Shown here: positions 36,346 through 45,427 of the stretch, piece by piece
Position numbering within the stretch: the first letter of the stretch is position 1
Layout of the letters: each line of letters opens with the position of its first letter
Assembly (NCBI RefSeq): GCF_007746795.1
Contig: NZ_CP036343.1
Location: 2,159,869 to 2,223,868 of the forward strand
Length of the DNA stretch: 64,000 nucleotides
DNA from: Gimesia algae
Lineage (GTDB): Bacteria > Planctomycetota > Planctomycetia > Planctomycetales > Planctomycetaceae
Direction of reading: 5' to 3'
Translations under genes and position numbers: made by a program
The notes under the pieces: model-generated
What the model saw: the letters and a program-made list of their open reading frames with translations, nothing else
Databases searched by the model: none
What the model was told of the DNA's origin: nothing

Positions 36346-39300
36346 ATGAAACGACTCTCTACTCTCTCTGCGATCTGCCTCGCATTGCTGTTTACCGTAA
36401 CCACACATGCCGACGAAAAAGGCTTTACCCCTCTGTTCAACGGCAAAAATCTCGATGGCTGGGTCCAGCATGGCGGAAAAGCAAAATACGATATTGTTGA
36501 TGATACCATCGTAGGCACTTCAGTCCCTAAAACTCCTAACAGTTTTCTCTGCACCAAAAAGAAGTACGACGATTTCGAACTGCAGGTCGATTTCAAAGTC
36601 GACCCGCTGTTAAACTCGGGTATCCAGATCCGCAGCAATGTTTTTGATCAAGACAAAACCCTCGAAACCAAAGACGCGGACGGCAAAGATAAGAAAATCA
36701 AAATCGCCGCCGGTCGCGTACACGGTTACCAGGTCGAAATTGATCCCTCCGATCGCGCCTGGTCGGGTGGCATTTACGATGAAGGCAGACGTGGCTGGTT
36801 GAATAACCTCGCTGACAATAAAGCCGCTCAGAAAGCCTTCAAGCAGAACGAGTGGAATCATTACCGCATCGTCTGCCGTGGTGACAAAATCAAAACCTGG
36901 ATCAACGGTGTCCCCGCTGCAGACCTCAAAGATGATCTGACTTCCAAAGGCTTCATCGCCCTGCAGGTGCACGGCGTAGGCAACCATCCTGAAAAAGTCG
37001 GCAAACAGGTCAGCTGGCGCAATGTTAAAATCAAAGAGCTGAATCCAAAAAAAAAAGTAAAGAACAAAAAACCGGCTCCTAAAAAAGAAGTCGGCGCAGC
37101 CATTGGTGGCAACAAAGCCACACCAATCGACCGCATCTCAGCCGCCAAAGGGTTCAAGGTAGAACTGCTCTACTCCGTTCCCGGTCAGGATCAGGGCTCG
37201 TGGGTCAACCTCTGCACAGACGATAAAGGACGCCTGCTGGTCAGCGATCAGTACGGCGGCCTGTATCGCATCACGCTCCCTCCTGCGGGAGAAGAAGTGA
37301 AAGCAGAAGACGTGGAAAAAGTTCCCGCCGGAATCCGAGGCGTCAATGGCATGCTCTGGTCCAACGGCGCACTCTATGTTGGCGTCAACGACTACGAACG
37401 CAAAATCGCTTCAGGCCTGTATCGTCTTTCCGACAGTAACGGCGATGACCAGCTGGATCAGGTCGAACTGCTGCAGGAAGTCGAATCACACAGTGATCAC
37501 GGCGTACACGCTCTCATGCCCACTCCCGATGGCGAAGACTTCTATCTGGTTACCGGAAACAACACCATCCCCCCCGCACTGGCCGACAGTTCGCCCGTGC
37601 GACAGGTCTGGGGTGAAGATCACCTGCTGCCCAGCATGCCCGATGGCCGAGGCCATAACCGCGGCGTACTGGCCCCCGGCGGAATCATCTATCGTGTTTC
37701 TCCCGATGGTCAGAAATTCGAAGCCTATGCTTCGGGATTCCGGAATATTTTCGATGCTGCTGTCAACCGCGATGGTGAACTCTTTACCTACGATGCCGAC
37801 ATGGAATACGATTTCAACACTCCCTGGTACCGTCCCACCCGTATCTGTCACGTCACCAGTGGTGCAGAATTCGGCTGGCGCAACGGAGCGGGAAAACGCC
37901 CTCCCTTTTATGCAGACAACCTGCCAGGTGTCCTGGATATCGGACCTGGTTCTCCGACCGGCATGACGTTCGGCTACGGTGCGAAATTCCCTGCGAAATA
38001 CCAGAACGCTTTATATGCACTCGACTGGAGTTGGGGGAAACTCTATGCCATTCACCTCAAGCCGGAAGGTTCCTCTTATACCGCTACCAAAGAAGAATTC
38101 GTGACCGGCGCCCCCCTGCCGATTACCGACGCGATTATTCGTCCGCAGGATGGCGCCATGTATTTCACCATCGGCGGACGTCGGGTGCAGTCTGGTTTAT
38201 ACCGCGTCACTTATGTGGGTGACGAATCGACTGAACCTGTCGAAGCAACACCCACCGAAAATCAAGCACGTAACACCCGACATGCCCTGGAAGCCTTTCA
38301 CGGCAAACAGGATCCTGAAGCCATCGAAGTCGCCTGGCCTTACCTCGCCGACAAAGACCGCTTCATCCGATTTGCCGCACGCACCGCCGTTGAGCATCAG
38401 CCCACAGATACATGGGCAGAGAAAGCACTCACCGAATCTGACCCTGCAAAACAGGTCGAAGCCTTACTGGCATTGGCTCGCGTCACAGGCGTCTGTCCTC
38501 AACATCGTGATGATCAGACTCCCGAAATCGACACCGCCATGCGGGACAAACTGTTGTCCGCTGTCATCAACATCGATGACGCCAGCCTCGACCTGTCACA
38601 GCAGTTGACGCTGCAACGTGCCTTACAGGTTATCCTGAACCGTTTTGGTCGCCCCGATGACGCAACGGTAGCAAAACTCATTGAAAAATTCGATCCGCAG
38701 TTTCCTGCAAAATCCCCTGAAATGAACTGGCTGTTATGCGAAACACTCGCCTGGCTGCAATCCCCGACCGTCGCAGAAAAAACGATCGCGCTGATGCAGT
38801 CTGCACCAACCCAGGAAGAGCAGATGCAATACGCACGCTCCATTCGCATGCTGCAGGCCGGCTGGACTCCCGAACTTCACAAAGCCTACTTCGAATGGTT
38901 CCTGAAAGCCGCCAACTACAAAGGGGGCGCAAGTTTTGATAAATTCATCGAGTTCATTCGAACCGATGCGGCCGCTTCACTCAATGAAGAACAAAAAACC
39001 GAACTGGCTGAAATTCTGGCACAGAAACCGGAAAAGAAATCCGCCCTCGAAAATCTGGGCGAAGTCTTCGCCGGTCGTCCCACAACCAAATGGACGCTCG
39101 AAGAACTTTCCGCAGCTGCCAATCAATCAATGAAGAAACGCAACTTCGTCAATGGACAGAAAATGTTCGCTGCAACAGGCTGTTATGCCTGTCATCGGTT
39201 CGGCAATCAAGGTGGTATGACAGGCCCCGATCTGACTTCAGCCGGACGACGATACTCTCCCCACGATCTGCTGGATCAAGTGATCAACCCCAGCAAAGTC

Positions 39301-39585
39301 ATCAACGAACAGTTCTCTGCGATCTCAGTCGTGACGGTAGACGGCAAAGTACATACCGGCGTCGTCGTGAACCTGAGTGGTGACAACATGACCTTGAATA
39401 CGGATCTGACCGATCCCAACAAACGGGTCAACATTGACCGCAAGACGATTGACGAACTGGTGGTTTCAAAAACCTCACCCATGCCCGCCGATCTGTTCGC
39501 CCGCATGACCAAAGACGAAATCCTCGACCTGATCGCCTACCTGATCAGCGCGGGCGATGCACAGCATCCCTTCTTCCAGGATTAA
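36346..39585 (+). CDS. DUF1080/PQQ-like dehydrogenase/cytochrome c fusion protein
   Basis: A 1079-residue secreted protein with four parts. Signal peptide (about 1-22); DUF1080/3-keto-disaccharide hydrolase-like LamG fold (about 25-225, opening [13 protein letters not shown]); a six-bladed propeller of the PVC membrane-bound dehydrogenase type (about 255-650, with [17 protein letters not shown] and [20 protein letters not shown]); a helical HEAT-like stretch (about 660-910); and a C-terminal cytochrome c domain with haem motif C946-Y-A-C949-H950, followed by [20 protein letters not shown] and the PADLFARM distal methionine region. It probably oxidises a sugar or alcohol and passes electrons to its own haem. 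A strong terminator follows at 39618-39660. Confidence 0.9.
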   Translation: MKRLSTLSAICLALLFTVTTHADEKGFTPLFNGKNLDGWVQHGGKAKYDIVDDTIVGTSVPKTPNSFLCTKKKYDDFELQVDFKVDPLLNSGIQIRSNVFDQDKTLETKDADGKDKKIKIAAGRVHGYQVEIDPSDRAWSGGIYDEGRRGWLNNLADNKAAQKAFKQNEWNHYRIVCRGDKIKTWINGVPAADLKDDLTSKGFIALQVHGVGNHPEKVGKQVSWRNVKIKELNPKKKVKNKKPAPKKEVGAAIGGNKATPIDRISAAKGFKVELLYSVPGQDQGSWVNLCTDDKGRLLVSDQYGGLYRITLPPAGEEVKAEDVEKVPAGIRGVNGMLWSNGALYVGVNDYERKIASGLYRLSDSNGDDQLDQVELLQEVESHSDHGVHALMPTPDGEDFYLVTGNNTIPPALADSSPVRQVWGEDHLLPSMPDGRGHNRGVLAPGGIIYRVSPDGQKFEAYASGFRNIFDAAVNRDGELFTYDADMEYDFNTPWYRPTRICHVTSGAEFGWRNGAGKRPPFYADNLPGVLDIGPGSPTGMTFGYGAKFPAKYQNALYALDWSWGKLYAIHLKPEGSSYTATKEEFVTGAPLPITDAIIRPQDGAMYFTIGGRRVQSGLYRVTYVGDESTEPVEATPTENQARNTRHALEAFHGKQDPEAIEVAWPYLADKDRFIRFAARTAVEHQPTDTWAEKALTESDPAKQVEALLALARVTGVCPQHRDDQTPEIDTAMRDKLLSAVINIDDASLDLSQQLTLQRALQVILNRFGRPDDATVAKLIEKFDPQFPAKSPEMNWLLCETLAWLQSPTVAEKTIALMQSAPTQEEQMQYARSIRMLQAGWTPELHKAYFEWFLKAANYKGGASFDKFIEFIRTDAAASLNEEQKTELAEILAQKPEKKSALENLGEVFAGRPTTKWTLEELSAAANQSMKKRNFVNGQKMFAATGCYACHRFGNQGGMTGPDLTSAGRRYSPHDLLDQVINPSKVINEQFSAISVVTVDGKVHTGVVVNLSGDNMTLNTDLTDPNKRVNIDRKTIDELVVSKTSPMPADLFARMTKDEILDLIAYLISAGDAQHPFFQD

Positions 39586-39953
39586 GTCTTTAAAAAGAAA
39601 ATGAGACAATCATTCCCAGACAGGCTGCTTACTCACAACAGTAAGCAGCCTGTCTTTTTGTAACAAAATTAAGATACGCTGAGTTCTACTGATTCGATCT
39701 CTTTACTAAATCGAAACATCTCAGCCCTGCATAAGAGTTGATCGATTCTTCTTTCAATTTTAATTGGAATTCCTCTCAAAAAGCTGCTAGCATCGATTTT
39801 AATCAAATTGTTTTCGAAAAAAGCCAGCTTTCCTGAATTCTCAAATTTGATCTATTTCAAAATTATCACCTCTCACTAAAACTACATCGGGCCAGATTGT
39901 AATTTTCAGACCATCCAGGTCTGTCCGCCAATTCTGTATCTGAGGAACCTCAC
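39586..39953. other. Intergenic region with terminator
   Basis: 368 bp; a terminator occupies 39618-39660 and the rest is A/T-rich without a gene or a convincing promoter motif. Confidence 0.5.
39618..39660 (+). terminator. Strong Rho-independent terminator
   Basis: AGACAGGCTGCTTACT and AGTAAGCAGCCTGTCT form a perfect 16-bp stem around the loop CACAAC, followed by five T. It ends the DUF1080 fusion transcript. Confidence 0.9.
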
Positions 39954-41531
39954 ATGAAAACCAGCACACTCAAGTTGCCGGCGTGCATCATGCTACTGGC
40001 ATTATGCTGCACATCCACTCTGTCCGCTGCCGACAAGCCCAATATACTCGTCATCTGGGGTGATGACATTGGCACCTGGAATATCAGCCACAATAATCGT
40101 GGCATGATGGGCTATCAGACGCCCAATATCGACCGGATTGCCAAAGAAGGAATCTCCTTCACCGATTACTACGGACAGCAAAGCTGTACCGCTGGGCGCG
40201 CTGCTTTTATTGGAGGAAATGTACCTGTCCGCACCGGTATGACCAAAGTCGGTCTGCCCGGCGCCAAAGAAGGCTGGCAGAAAACCGATGTCACCATGGC
40301 CACAGTCTTAAAGAGCAACGGTTATGCCACCGGCCAGTTCGGTAAAAATCATCAGGGAGACCGCGACGAACACCTCCCGACAGCACATGGTTTTGATGAA
40401 TTCCTGGGAAATCTGTATCACCTGAATGCAGAAGAGGAACCCGAACACGAAGACTATCCGGCTGATCTGGTATTGCCTAACGGTAAAACATTCAAGGAAC
40501 AGTATGGCCCCCGGGGCGTCATCCACTCCTGGGCAAATGGAGATGGAACCCAGAAAATTGAAGATACCGGTCCACTGACCAAAAAACGCATGGAAACCAT
40601 CGACGAAGAAACTGTCGCTGCTGCCAAAAAATTCATCACAGAGCAGAACGCAGCCGGAAAACCTTTCTTCTGCTGGTGGAATGGAACGCGCATGCACTTC
40701 CGCACGCATGTCAAAAAAGAACATCGCGGCCTGAGTGGTCCCAGTGGTGATGAATATCATGACGGGATGGTAGAACACGACATGCAGGTTGGTGAACTCC
40801 TGCAACTGCTGGATGACCTGGGCATCGCCGACAATACGCTGGTGATGTATTCCACCGATAACGGGCCACACTACAATACATGGCCTGATGCCGGAACCAC
40901 ACCCTTCCGCAATGAAAAGAATTCCAACTGGGAAGGCGCCTATCGTGTACCAGCATTTGTCCGCTGGCCCGGTCATTTTCCCGCCGACAAAACACTGAAT
41001 GGGGTTGTCGCTCACGAAGACTGGCTGCCGACATTTGCGGCTGTTGCCGGCGACACAAAAATAAAAGACAAACTGAAAGCAGGCGTTGAGCTCAACGGTC
41101 GAAAGTATCACAATTATATCGACGGCTATAATCAACTCGATTACCTCACGGGAAAAACGGAAGACCCGCCACGTAAAGAGTTCATGTACGTCAACGATGA
41201 CGGCCAAATCGTCGCGATCCGGGCTGGAGACTGGAAAGCTGTCTTCCTGGAAAACCGCGGGATGGCGTTTGAAGTCTGGCGCGAACCGTTTACCGAGTTG
41301 CGTGTGCCTCTCCTGTTTCATCTCAGAAGAGATCCATTTGAAAAAGCACAACACAACGCAACCACTTACAACGACTGGTTCCTGTCTCGCGTGTATGTCA
41401 TCGTACCAATGCAGCAGATTGCAGCAAATTTCCTGCAGACCATGCAGGAGTATCCGCCCAGCCAGTCTCCCGGTTCGTTCAACCTGGAAAAAATCAAAAA
41501 GACGATTGAGGACGCTGCCAGCGGCAGATGA
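39954..41531 (+). CDS. Secreted arylsulfatase
   Basis: A 525-residue formylglycine sulfatase with signal peptide (MKTSTLKLPACIMLLALCCTSTLSA). Metal ligands are in ILVIWGDDIGTWNIS (D37-D38), and the sulfatase motif is C78-T-A-G-R, the CxAxR-type variant. GKNHQGD, FFCWWNGTRMHFRTH and MYSTDNGPHYNTW form the remaining active-site blocks. It is distinct in class from the sulfatase at 34162, which has CAPTR, so the two probably act on different sulfate esters. Expressed alone or with the HAD phosphatase downstream, but a 13-bp stem terminator (41556-41598) separates them. Confidence 0.93.
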   Translation: MKTSTLKLPACIMLLALCCTSTLSAADKPNILVIWGDDIGTWNISHNNRGMMGYQTPNIDRIAKEGISFTDYYGQQSCTAGRAAFIGGNVPVRTGMTKVGLPGAKEGWQKTDVTMATVLKSNGYATGQFGKNHQGDRDEHLPTAHGFDEFLGNLYHLNAEEEPEHEDYPADLVLPNGKTFKEQYGPRGVIHSWANGDGTQKIEDTGPLTKKRMETIDEETVAAAKKFITEQNAAGKPFFCWWNGTRMHFRTHVKKEHRGLSGPSGDEYHDGMVEHDMQVGELLQLLDDLGIADNTLVMYSTDNGPHYNTWPDAGTTPFRNEKNSNWEGAYRVPAFVRWPGHFPADKTLNGVVAHEDWLPTFAAVAGDTKIKDKLKAGVELNGRKYHNYIDGYNQLDYLTGKTEDPPRKEFMYVNDDGQIVAIRAGDWKAVFLENRGMAFEVWREPFTELRVPLLFHLRRDPFEKAQHNATTYNDWFLSRVYVIVPMQQIAANFLQTMQEYPPSQSPGSFNLEKIKKTIEDAASGR

Positions 41532-41555
41532 CCCAGCAGTTCGTAATAAAAAAGA

Positions 41556-41598
41556 CAGACGGTTGAATTGCGAATCCTATTCAACCGTCTGTTCTTTT
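41556..41598 (+). terminator. Rho-independent terminator
   Basis: CAGACGGTTGAAT and ATTCAACCGTCTG form a perfect 13-bp stem with a 10-base loop; TTCTTTT follows. It also overlaps the start of the 5' leader of the HAD gene. Confidence 0.85.
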
Positions 41599-41636
41599 AT
41601 CACGGCAATTCCAATTCCCGGCGAGGGGTTCCTGAC

Positions 41637-42605
41637 ATGCGATACTTATTTCTTTTACTGTTGCTATTTGTAACTCAAGTTGTTTCTGCAGCAGACCCCC
41701 TCCCTTCCTGGAACGACGGACCTGCTAAAGATGCGATTATCAACTTTGTGAAATGCGCGACCAATGATGGTTGTCCGCTCTATGTCCCGCCACAGGATCG
41801 AATTGCCGTCTTCGACAATGATGGCACCCTCTGGTCTGAACAACCCGCTTATTTTCAACTGCTGTTTGCCCTGGATCGGGTGAAAGCGCTGGCGGATCAG
41901 CATCCGGAATGGAAAACCGAACAACCTTTCAAAGCCATTCTGGAAAATGATCTCAAAGCAGCAGCGGCATCCGGCAAAGATGGTCTACTCAAAATCATGG
42001 CAGTCACACACAGTGGGATGACCACCGACGAATTTGAGGAGACCGTGCGTGACTGGATTAAAACCGCCCGTCATCCTGAAAAATATTTGCCCTACACAGA
42101 ATTAGTCTACCAGCCTATGCTGGAAGTACTCAAGTTTCTGCGTGCAAATGGCTTCAAAACCTATATCGTCTCTGGCGGGGGAGTCGACTTCCTCCGGGTC
42201 TGGGCTGAAGACGTTTATGGCATCCCCCCCGAGCAGGTCATCGGCAGTAGTATCAAAGTGAAACTGGAAGAACGTGATGGCAAACCCGTCCTTCTCCGAC
42301 TGGCGGAGATTGACTTCATTGATGACAAAGAGGGTAAACCGGTCGGCATCCATCGCTTCATCGGGCGCGCTCCTGTAATCGCGTTCGGCAACTCCGACGG
42401 TGATCTGCAGATGCTGCAGTGGACGGATCGTAAGCCGAATACCTTTAAAGCCCTCGTCCACCACACCGATGCGAAACGGGAATACGCCTACGACCGCAAC
42501 TCGCACATCGGCCAACTCAATAAGGCCCTTGACGAGGGAACGGAGAAAGGCTGGACCGTGATTGATATGCGGAAAGACTGGAACCGCATCTATCCCACGC
42601 CTTAA
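41637..42605 (+). CDS. Secreted HAD-superfamily phosphatase
   Basis: A 322-residue exported HAD hydrolase. Signal peptide MRYLFLLLLLFVTQVVSAA; motif I is D60-N-D62-G-T in IAVFDNDGTLW; motif II is the S of IVSGGGVDFL; motif IV is GNSDGD. HAD enzymes use the first aspartate as nucleophile to hydrolyse phosphomonoesters. It resembles phosphoserine-phosphatase-like haloacid dehalogenases that occur in the periplasm. GAGGGG precedes the ATG at 41637, which fits the signal peptide; the longer ORF from 41568 is rejected. The porin gene follows on the same strand after 151 bp, possibly to import or release phosphate compounds; that link is inference. Confidence 0.88.
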   Translation: MRYLFLLLLLFVTQVVSAADPLPSWNDGPAKDAIINFVKCATNDGCPLYVPPQDRIAVFDNDGTLWSEQPAYFQLLFALDRVKALADQHPEWKTEQPFKAILENDLKAAAASGKDGLLKIMAVTHSGMTTDEFEETVRDWIKTARHPEKYLPYTELVYQPMLEVLKFLRANGFKTYIVSGGGVDFLRVWAEDVYGIPPEQVIGSSIKVKLEERDGKPVLLRLAEIDFIDDKEGKPVGIHRFIGRAPVIAFGNSDGDLQMLQWTDRKPNTFKALVHHTDAKREYAYDRNSHIGQLNKALDEGTEKGWTVIDMRKDWNRIYPTP

Positions 42606-42756
42606 TTGAACGAAATTCATTCACTAACCGGAATAATCGTTAAGATCGTTTTTCTTTTGTTCTGATTGAATGGATAATTCATTCAGTAGATGGAGCCTCG
42701 CGACGAAAAATACCGAAAGGACCAGCTTTTTCACAGGATCCCTTTCGAGATATTCT

Positions 42757-44139
42757 ATGCCCACAGGTTTGATCAAAAAACGCCACAACCTGCGAACCAG
42801 TCTGATTTTCAAATCGGTCTGTTACTCGATCTGCATTGCCAGTCTTGTCGTTTCCACACGCAGCACGTTTGCTGACGACGCATTACCTGAGTCACTGATA
42901 GAAGAGCCTCTGACAGAGGAACCCGCTTATGATCAGGCGTGTTCCAGCTGTCAATGCAGTAGCCCTGATTTCTGGAGTCAAACCACGCTCACGGAAAACC
43001 TGTTTCAACGGCGGCCCTGCCTGGCCGAGCAAGGCATCACCTTTGATGCGGACGTCTCCCAGTTTTATATGGGGGTCGCCTCAGGAGGAGCCGAACAGGA
43101 ATTCCGTTACGCCGGGCATGGCGACTATGTGATGAATATCGATTCGGGCAAGCTCGGCGGACCGCAGGGACTGTTTGTAAAACTCCGCGCAGAACATCGC
43201 TTCGGTGAAAGCATCAACAACGCCACAGGCGCCATCATCCCGGCCAACATACTGCCTGACCTCCCGGTCGCAGACAGAGATCAACTCTATCTGACCAATG
43301 TTTTGTTTACGCAGATGTTTTCCGAATCGTTTGGAGTCTTCGCCGGTAAAATGGATACGCTTGATGGAGACATGAATGCGTTTGCACACGGTCGAGGTAA
43401 AACACAATTCTCCAATGCCGCCTTTGTCGCCACTCCCATTGGTCTGCGTACCATTGTTTACTCTTCGCTGGGCGCCGGGTTTCTGATTATGCAGGAAGGT
43501 GAGCCGATCTTCACCTTCACCGTGATCAACTCCACCGATACTTCCCGGACCAGTGGCTTTGATGAGCTGTTTGCCAACGGTGCATCCGTCATTCCGGAAC
43601 TGCGCCTTCCCACAAATCTCTTTGGCCGCCCCGGGCATTTTCTGTTTGGCGCCAGTTGGAGCAGTCGAGATTATGCAGCGCTCGAACAGGACCCGTTTAT
43701 CGTTCTGCCCGATATTCCCATCAGCCGTAAAACCGATTCCTGGTCACTCTATTGGAACTTCGATCAATATCTGTTCGTTGATCCCTGCGATGCTACGCGA
43801 GGCTGGGGAATCTTCGGACGAGCCGGTATTGCAGATGCCGAAACCAACCCGATTGAATGGTTTCTCAGTTTCGGCGTGGGAGGCAACAGCCCGATCTCCA
43901 GCCGCGAAGCAGACACGTTTGGCGTGGGCTGGTATTATTCTGCCACCAGCGACCGGCTGTCTCCCTTTATCAATACCATTCTGGGAGGCGTGGGAGATGG
44001 ACATGGCGTAGAATTGTTCTACAACATTGAAGTCACAAAATGGTTCCACCTGACCGCTGATATGCAGGTACTCAGACCGGTTCGCCAGACCATCGACACC
44101 GCCCTCTTAGTCGGCTTAAGAGCCGTCATTGACCTGTAA
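42757..44139 (+). CDS. OprB-family carbohydrate-selective porin
   Basis: A 460-residue outer-membrane protein. Signal peptide (about 1-41, ending STRSTFA), a cysteine-containing linker (CSSCQCS), then a beta-barrel region with alternating hydrophobic strands such as GITFDADVSQFYMG, GLFVKLRAEHRFG, LTNVLFTQMFSESFGVFAGK and the final TIDTALLVGLRAVIDL, ending in hydrophobic residues as outer-membrane proteins do. This matches the carbohydrate porin OprB family, which lets sugars diffuse in. The ATG at 42757 gives a clean signal peptide; the ORF itself extends to 42670. Ends 15 bp before the convergent YegP-like gene. Its presence supports a diderm envelope. Confidence 0.85.
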   Translation: MPTGLIKKRHNLRTSLIFKSVCYSICIASLVVSTRSTFADDALPESLIEEPLTEEPAYDQACSSCQCSSPDFWSQTTLTENLFQRRPCLAEQGITFDADVSQFYMGVASGGAEQEFRYAGHGDYVMNIDSGKLGGPQGLFVKLRAEHRFGESINNATGAIIPANILPDLPVADRDQLYLTNVLFTQMFSESFGVFAGKMDTLDGDMNAFAHGRGKTQFSNAAFVATPIGLRTIVYSSLGAGFLIMQEGEPIFTFTVINSTDTSRTSGFDELFANGASVIPELRLPTNLFGRPGHFLFGASWSSRDYAALEQDPFIVLPDIPISRKTDSWSLYWNFDQYLFVDPCDATRGWGIFGRAGIADAETNPIEWFLSFGVGGNSPISSREADTFGVGWYYSATSDRLSPFINTILGGVGDGHGVELFYNIEVTKWFHLTADMQVLRPVRQTIDTALLVGLRAVIDL

Positions 44140-44154
44140 AGCAGAAGCAGAAAA

Positions 44155-44496
44155 TCAGACTTTGACGATAATATCTTCCGTAATCGCTTTCGGCGCATTC
44201 CGGGAAACAGACTTAATTCCACTCTTCATCCCGGTCGAATTAGCGTACCCTTCGCTGGTCCCGATGACCTGAGAATTCTTCGCCTTCAGCACAAAATAAT
44301 GTTCGCCCGCTTTATTGACCAGTGCTTCATAGCGGCTGGAATCAGTGGCGTTTGTCTGCACCGAGAGAATCCCCTTCTTCGCCGACGCTTTGGAAGCATA
44401 CATCTGGCTGGCGAGGATAATCTCACCGTTGTTCGCCAGCAGGTGAAAGTAGTACTTACCGTTTCGCCCCTGTTGAATCTGAAATCGGGCTGCCAT
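44155..44496 (-). CDS. yegP: YegP/DUF1508 family protein
   Basis: A 113-residue protein built of two repeated DUF1508 units: FQIQQGRNGKYYFHLLANNGEIILASQ and YEALVNKAGEHYFVLKAKNSQVIGTSEGY, each followed by a G-I-x-S-V helix part (KKGILSVQTNA and KSGIKSVSRNA). YegP-like proteins are small cytoplasmic proteins of unknown function that appear under stress. Upstream is a 17-bp palindrome GAATTAT-GGT-ATAATTC (44539-44555), which may be an operator or promoter part. The convergent porin gene ends 15 bp away; no terminator is seen between them. Confidence 0.9.
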   Translation of the reverse strand: MAARFQIQQGRNGKYYFHLLANNGEIILASQMYASKASAKKGILSVQTNATDSSRYEALVNKAGEHYFVLKAKNSQVIGTSEGYANSTGMKSGIKSVSRNAPKAITEDIIVKV

Positions 44497-44538
44497 GCTC
44501 GTCCCTTTCTGAAAGATGAGGAAACATCAGTATCTGTA

Positions 44539-44555
44539 GAATTATGGTATAATTC
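44539..44555. promoter_or_regulatory. 17-bp palindrome upstream of YegP-like gene
   Basis: GAATTAT-GGT-ATAATTC is a perfect 7-3-7 inverted repeat 43 bp before the YegP-like start. It overlaps a possible -10 on the minus strand (TATACC), with TTGCAT 15 bp upstream. Confidence 0.35.
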
Positions 44556-44626
44556 CCTTTCGTCACATGCAAGACGATTTCGCTATCTACCGGTTCAATC
44601 TTCTGACTGGTATTCAGGTAATGGGT

Positions 44627-45352
44627 TCATTCCTGTGTTGACTTGGCGTAAATTTTCACATCATCCACAACGGCGTTTCCGGGAACAGCCAGTCGCAACA
44701 GACGCTTGGTCGGATGTGCCATCCCTGCGGAGGAAAATGAACCGATGGTTTTGCCATCAATTTTGACGGTCAGCTGATCACCGCTGACTGTCACCAGCAG
44801 CGTGTACCACTTACCGGTTTCCAGTTTAACCGGGAAGCGTTTTCTTTTGGCTTTTAACTTTTCCTGTAGTTCAGCTGGCAGTTTTTTAGCAAGCCGCAGT
44901 TCGCGAGTTTTCAAATCCATGTTCCCGGTTTTGAGGTCGGTTAACTCGACAAATCGCGGGCTGACTTTCGCCATAAAAAGATGGCCCGCGTGCACTTTTT
45001 TATATTTCAGATCGGCAAAATTGAGCCCCAGGCTGTCCTTTTCATTTTCCAGCATGAATCGCAGCTCGACGGAACCATCCTGGAATTCGGCAGGATGCGT
45101 GACTGAGACAGCATGGTCCGCAACTTTATGCATGTAGATATACATCGCCCCATTTTTCAGGTCGACCTGCTTATTACCAGCAGCCCGTGTCCGGCTGTTC
45201 GTGCCCCAGCCTTTACCGATTTCATCTTTTGTTTCCTGCGATTCATTGCGTTCAAAATCGTCTTCAAAAATCAGTTTCCCACGGTCTTCAGCAAGAACAG
45301 GCACGGTCAGACAGAGTACAAGAGCGCAGGCAGAGAGGAATTGTGGTTTCAC
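44627..45352 (-). CDS. Secreted LamG/DUF1080-like beta-sandwich protein
   Basis: A 241-residue exported protein with signal peptide MKPQFLSACALVLCLTVPVLA. The mature part looks like a concanavalin-type beta sandwich: LIFEDDFERNES, AMYIYMHKVADHAVSVTHPAEFQDGSVELRF, KLETGKWYTLLVTVSGDQLTVKIDGKTIGSF and a C-terminal AVVDDVKIYAKS. This fold occurs in planctomycete DUF1080-type and glycan-binding proteins. It lies just upstream of the RND permease stop on the same strand, 75 bp apart, but probably has a separate role. Function unknown. Confidence 0.78.
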   Translation of the reverse strand: MKPQFLSACALVLCLTVPVLAEDRGKLIFEDDFERNESQETKDEIGKGWGTNSRTRAAGNKQVDLKNGAMYIYMHKVADHAVSVTHPAEFQDGSVELRFMLENEKDSLGLNFADLKYKKVHAGHLFMAKVSPRFVELTDLKTGNMDLKTRELRLAKKLPAELQEKLKAKRKRFPVKLETGKWYTLLVTVSGDQLTVKIDGKTIGSFSSAGMAHPTKRLLRLAVPGNAVVDDVKIYAKSTQE

Positions 45353-45427
45353 GGGTAGAGACCTTTACAACAGGAGAAGCGCAGAAATCAGGCACCGCAT
45401 GCCAGACATTAATCAATCGCTATTATT

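Noticed and set aside
40308-41354. 348-codon minus-strand ORF
   Set aside because: Lies fully opposite the arylsulfatase, whose motifs are unambiguous.
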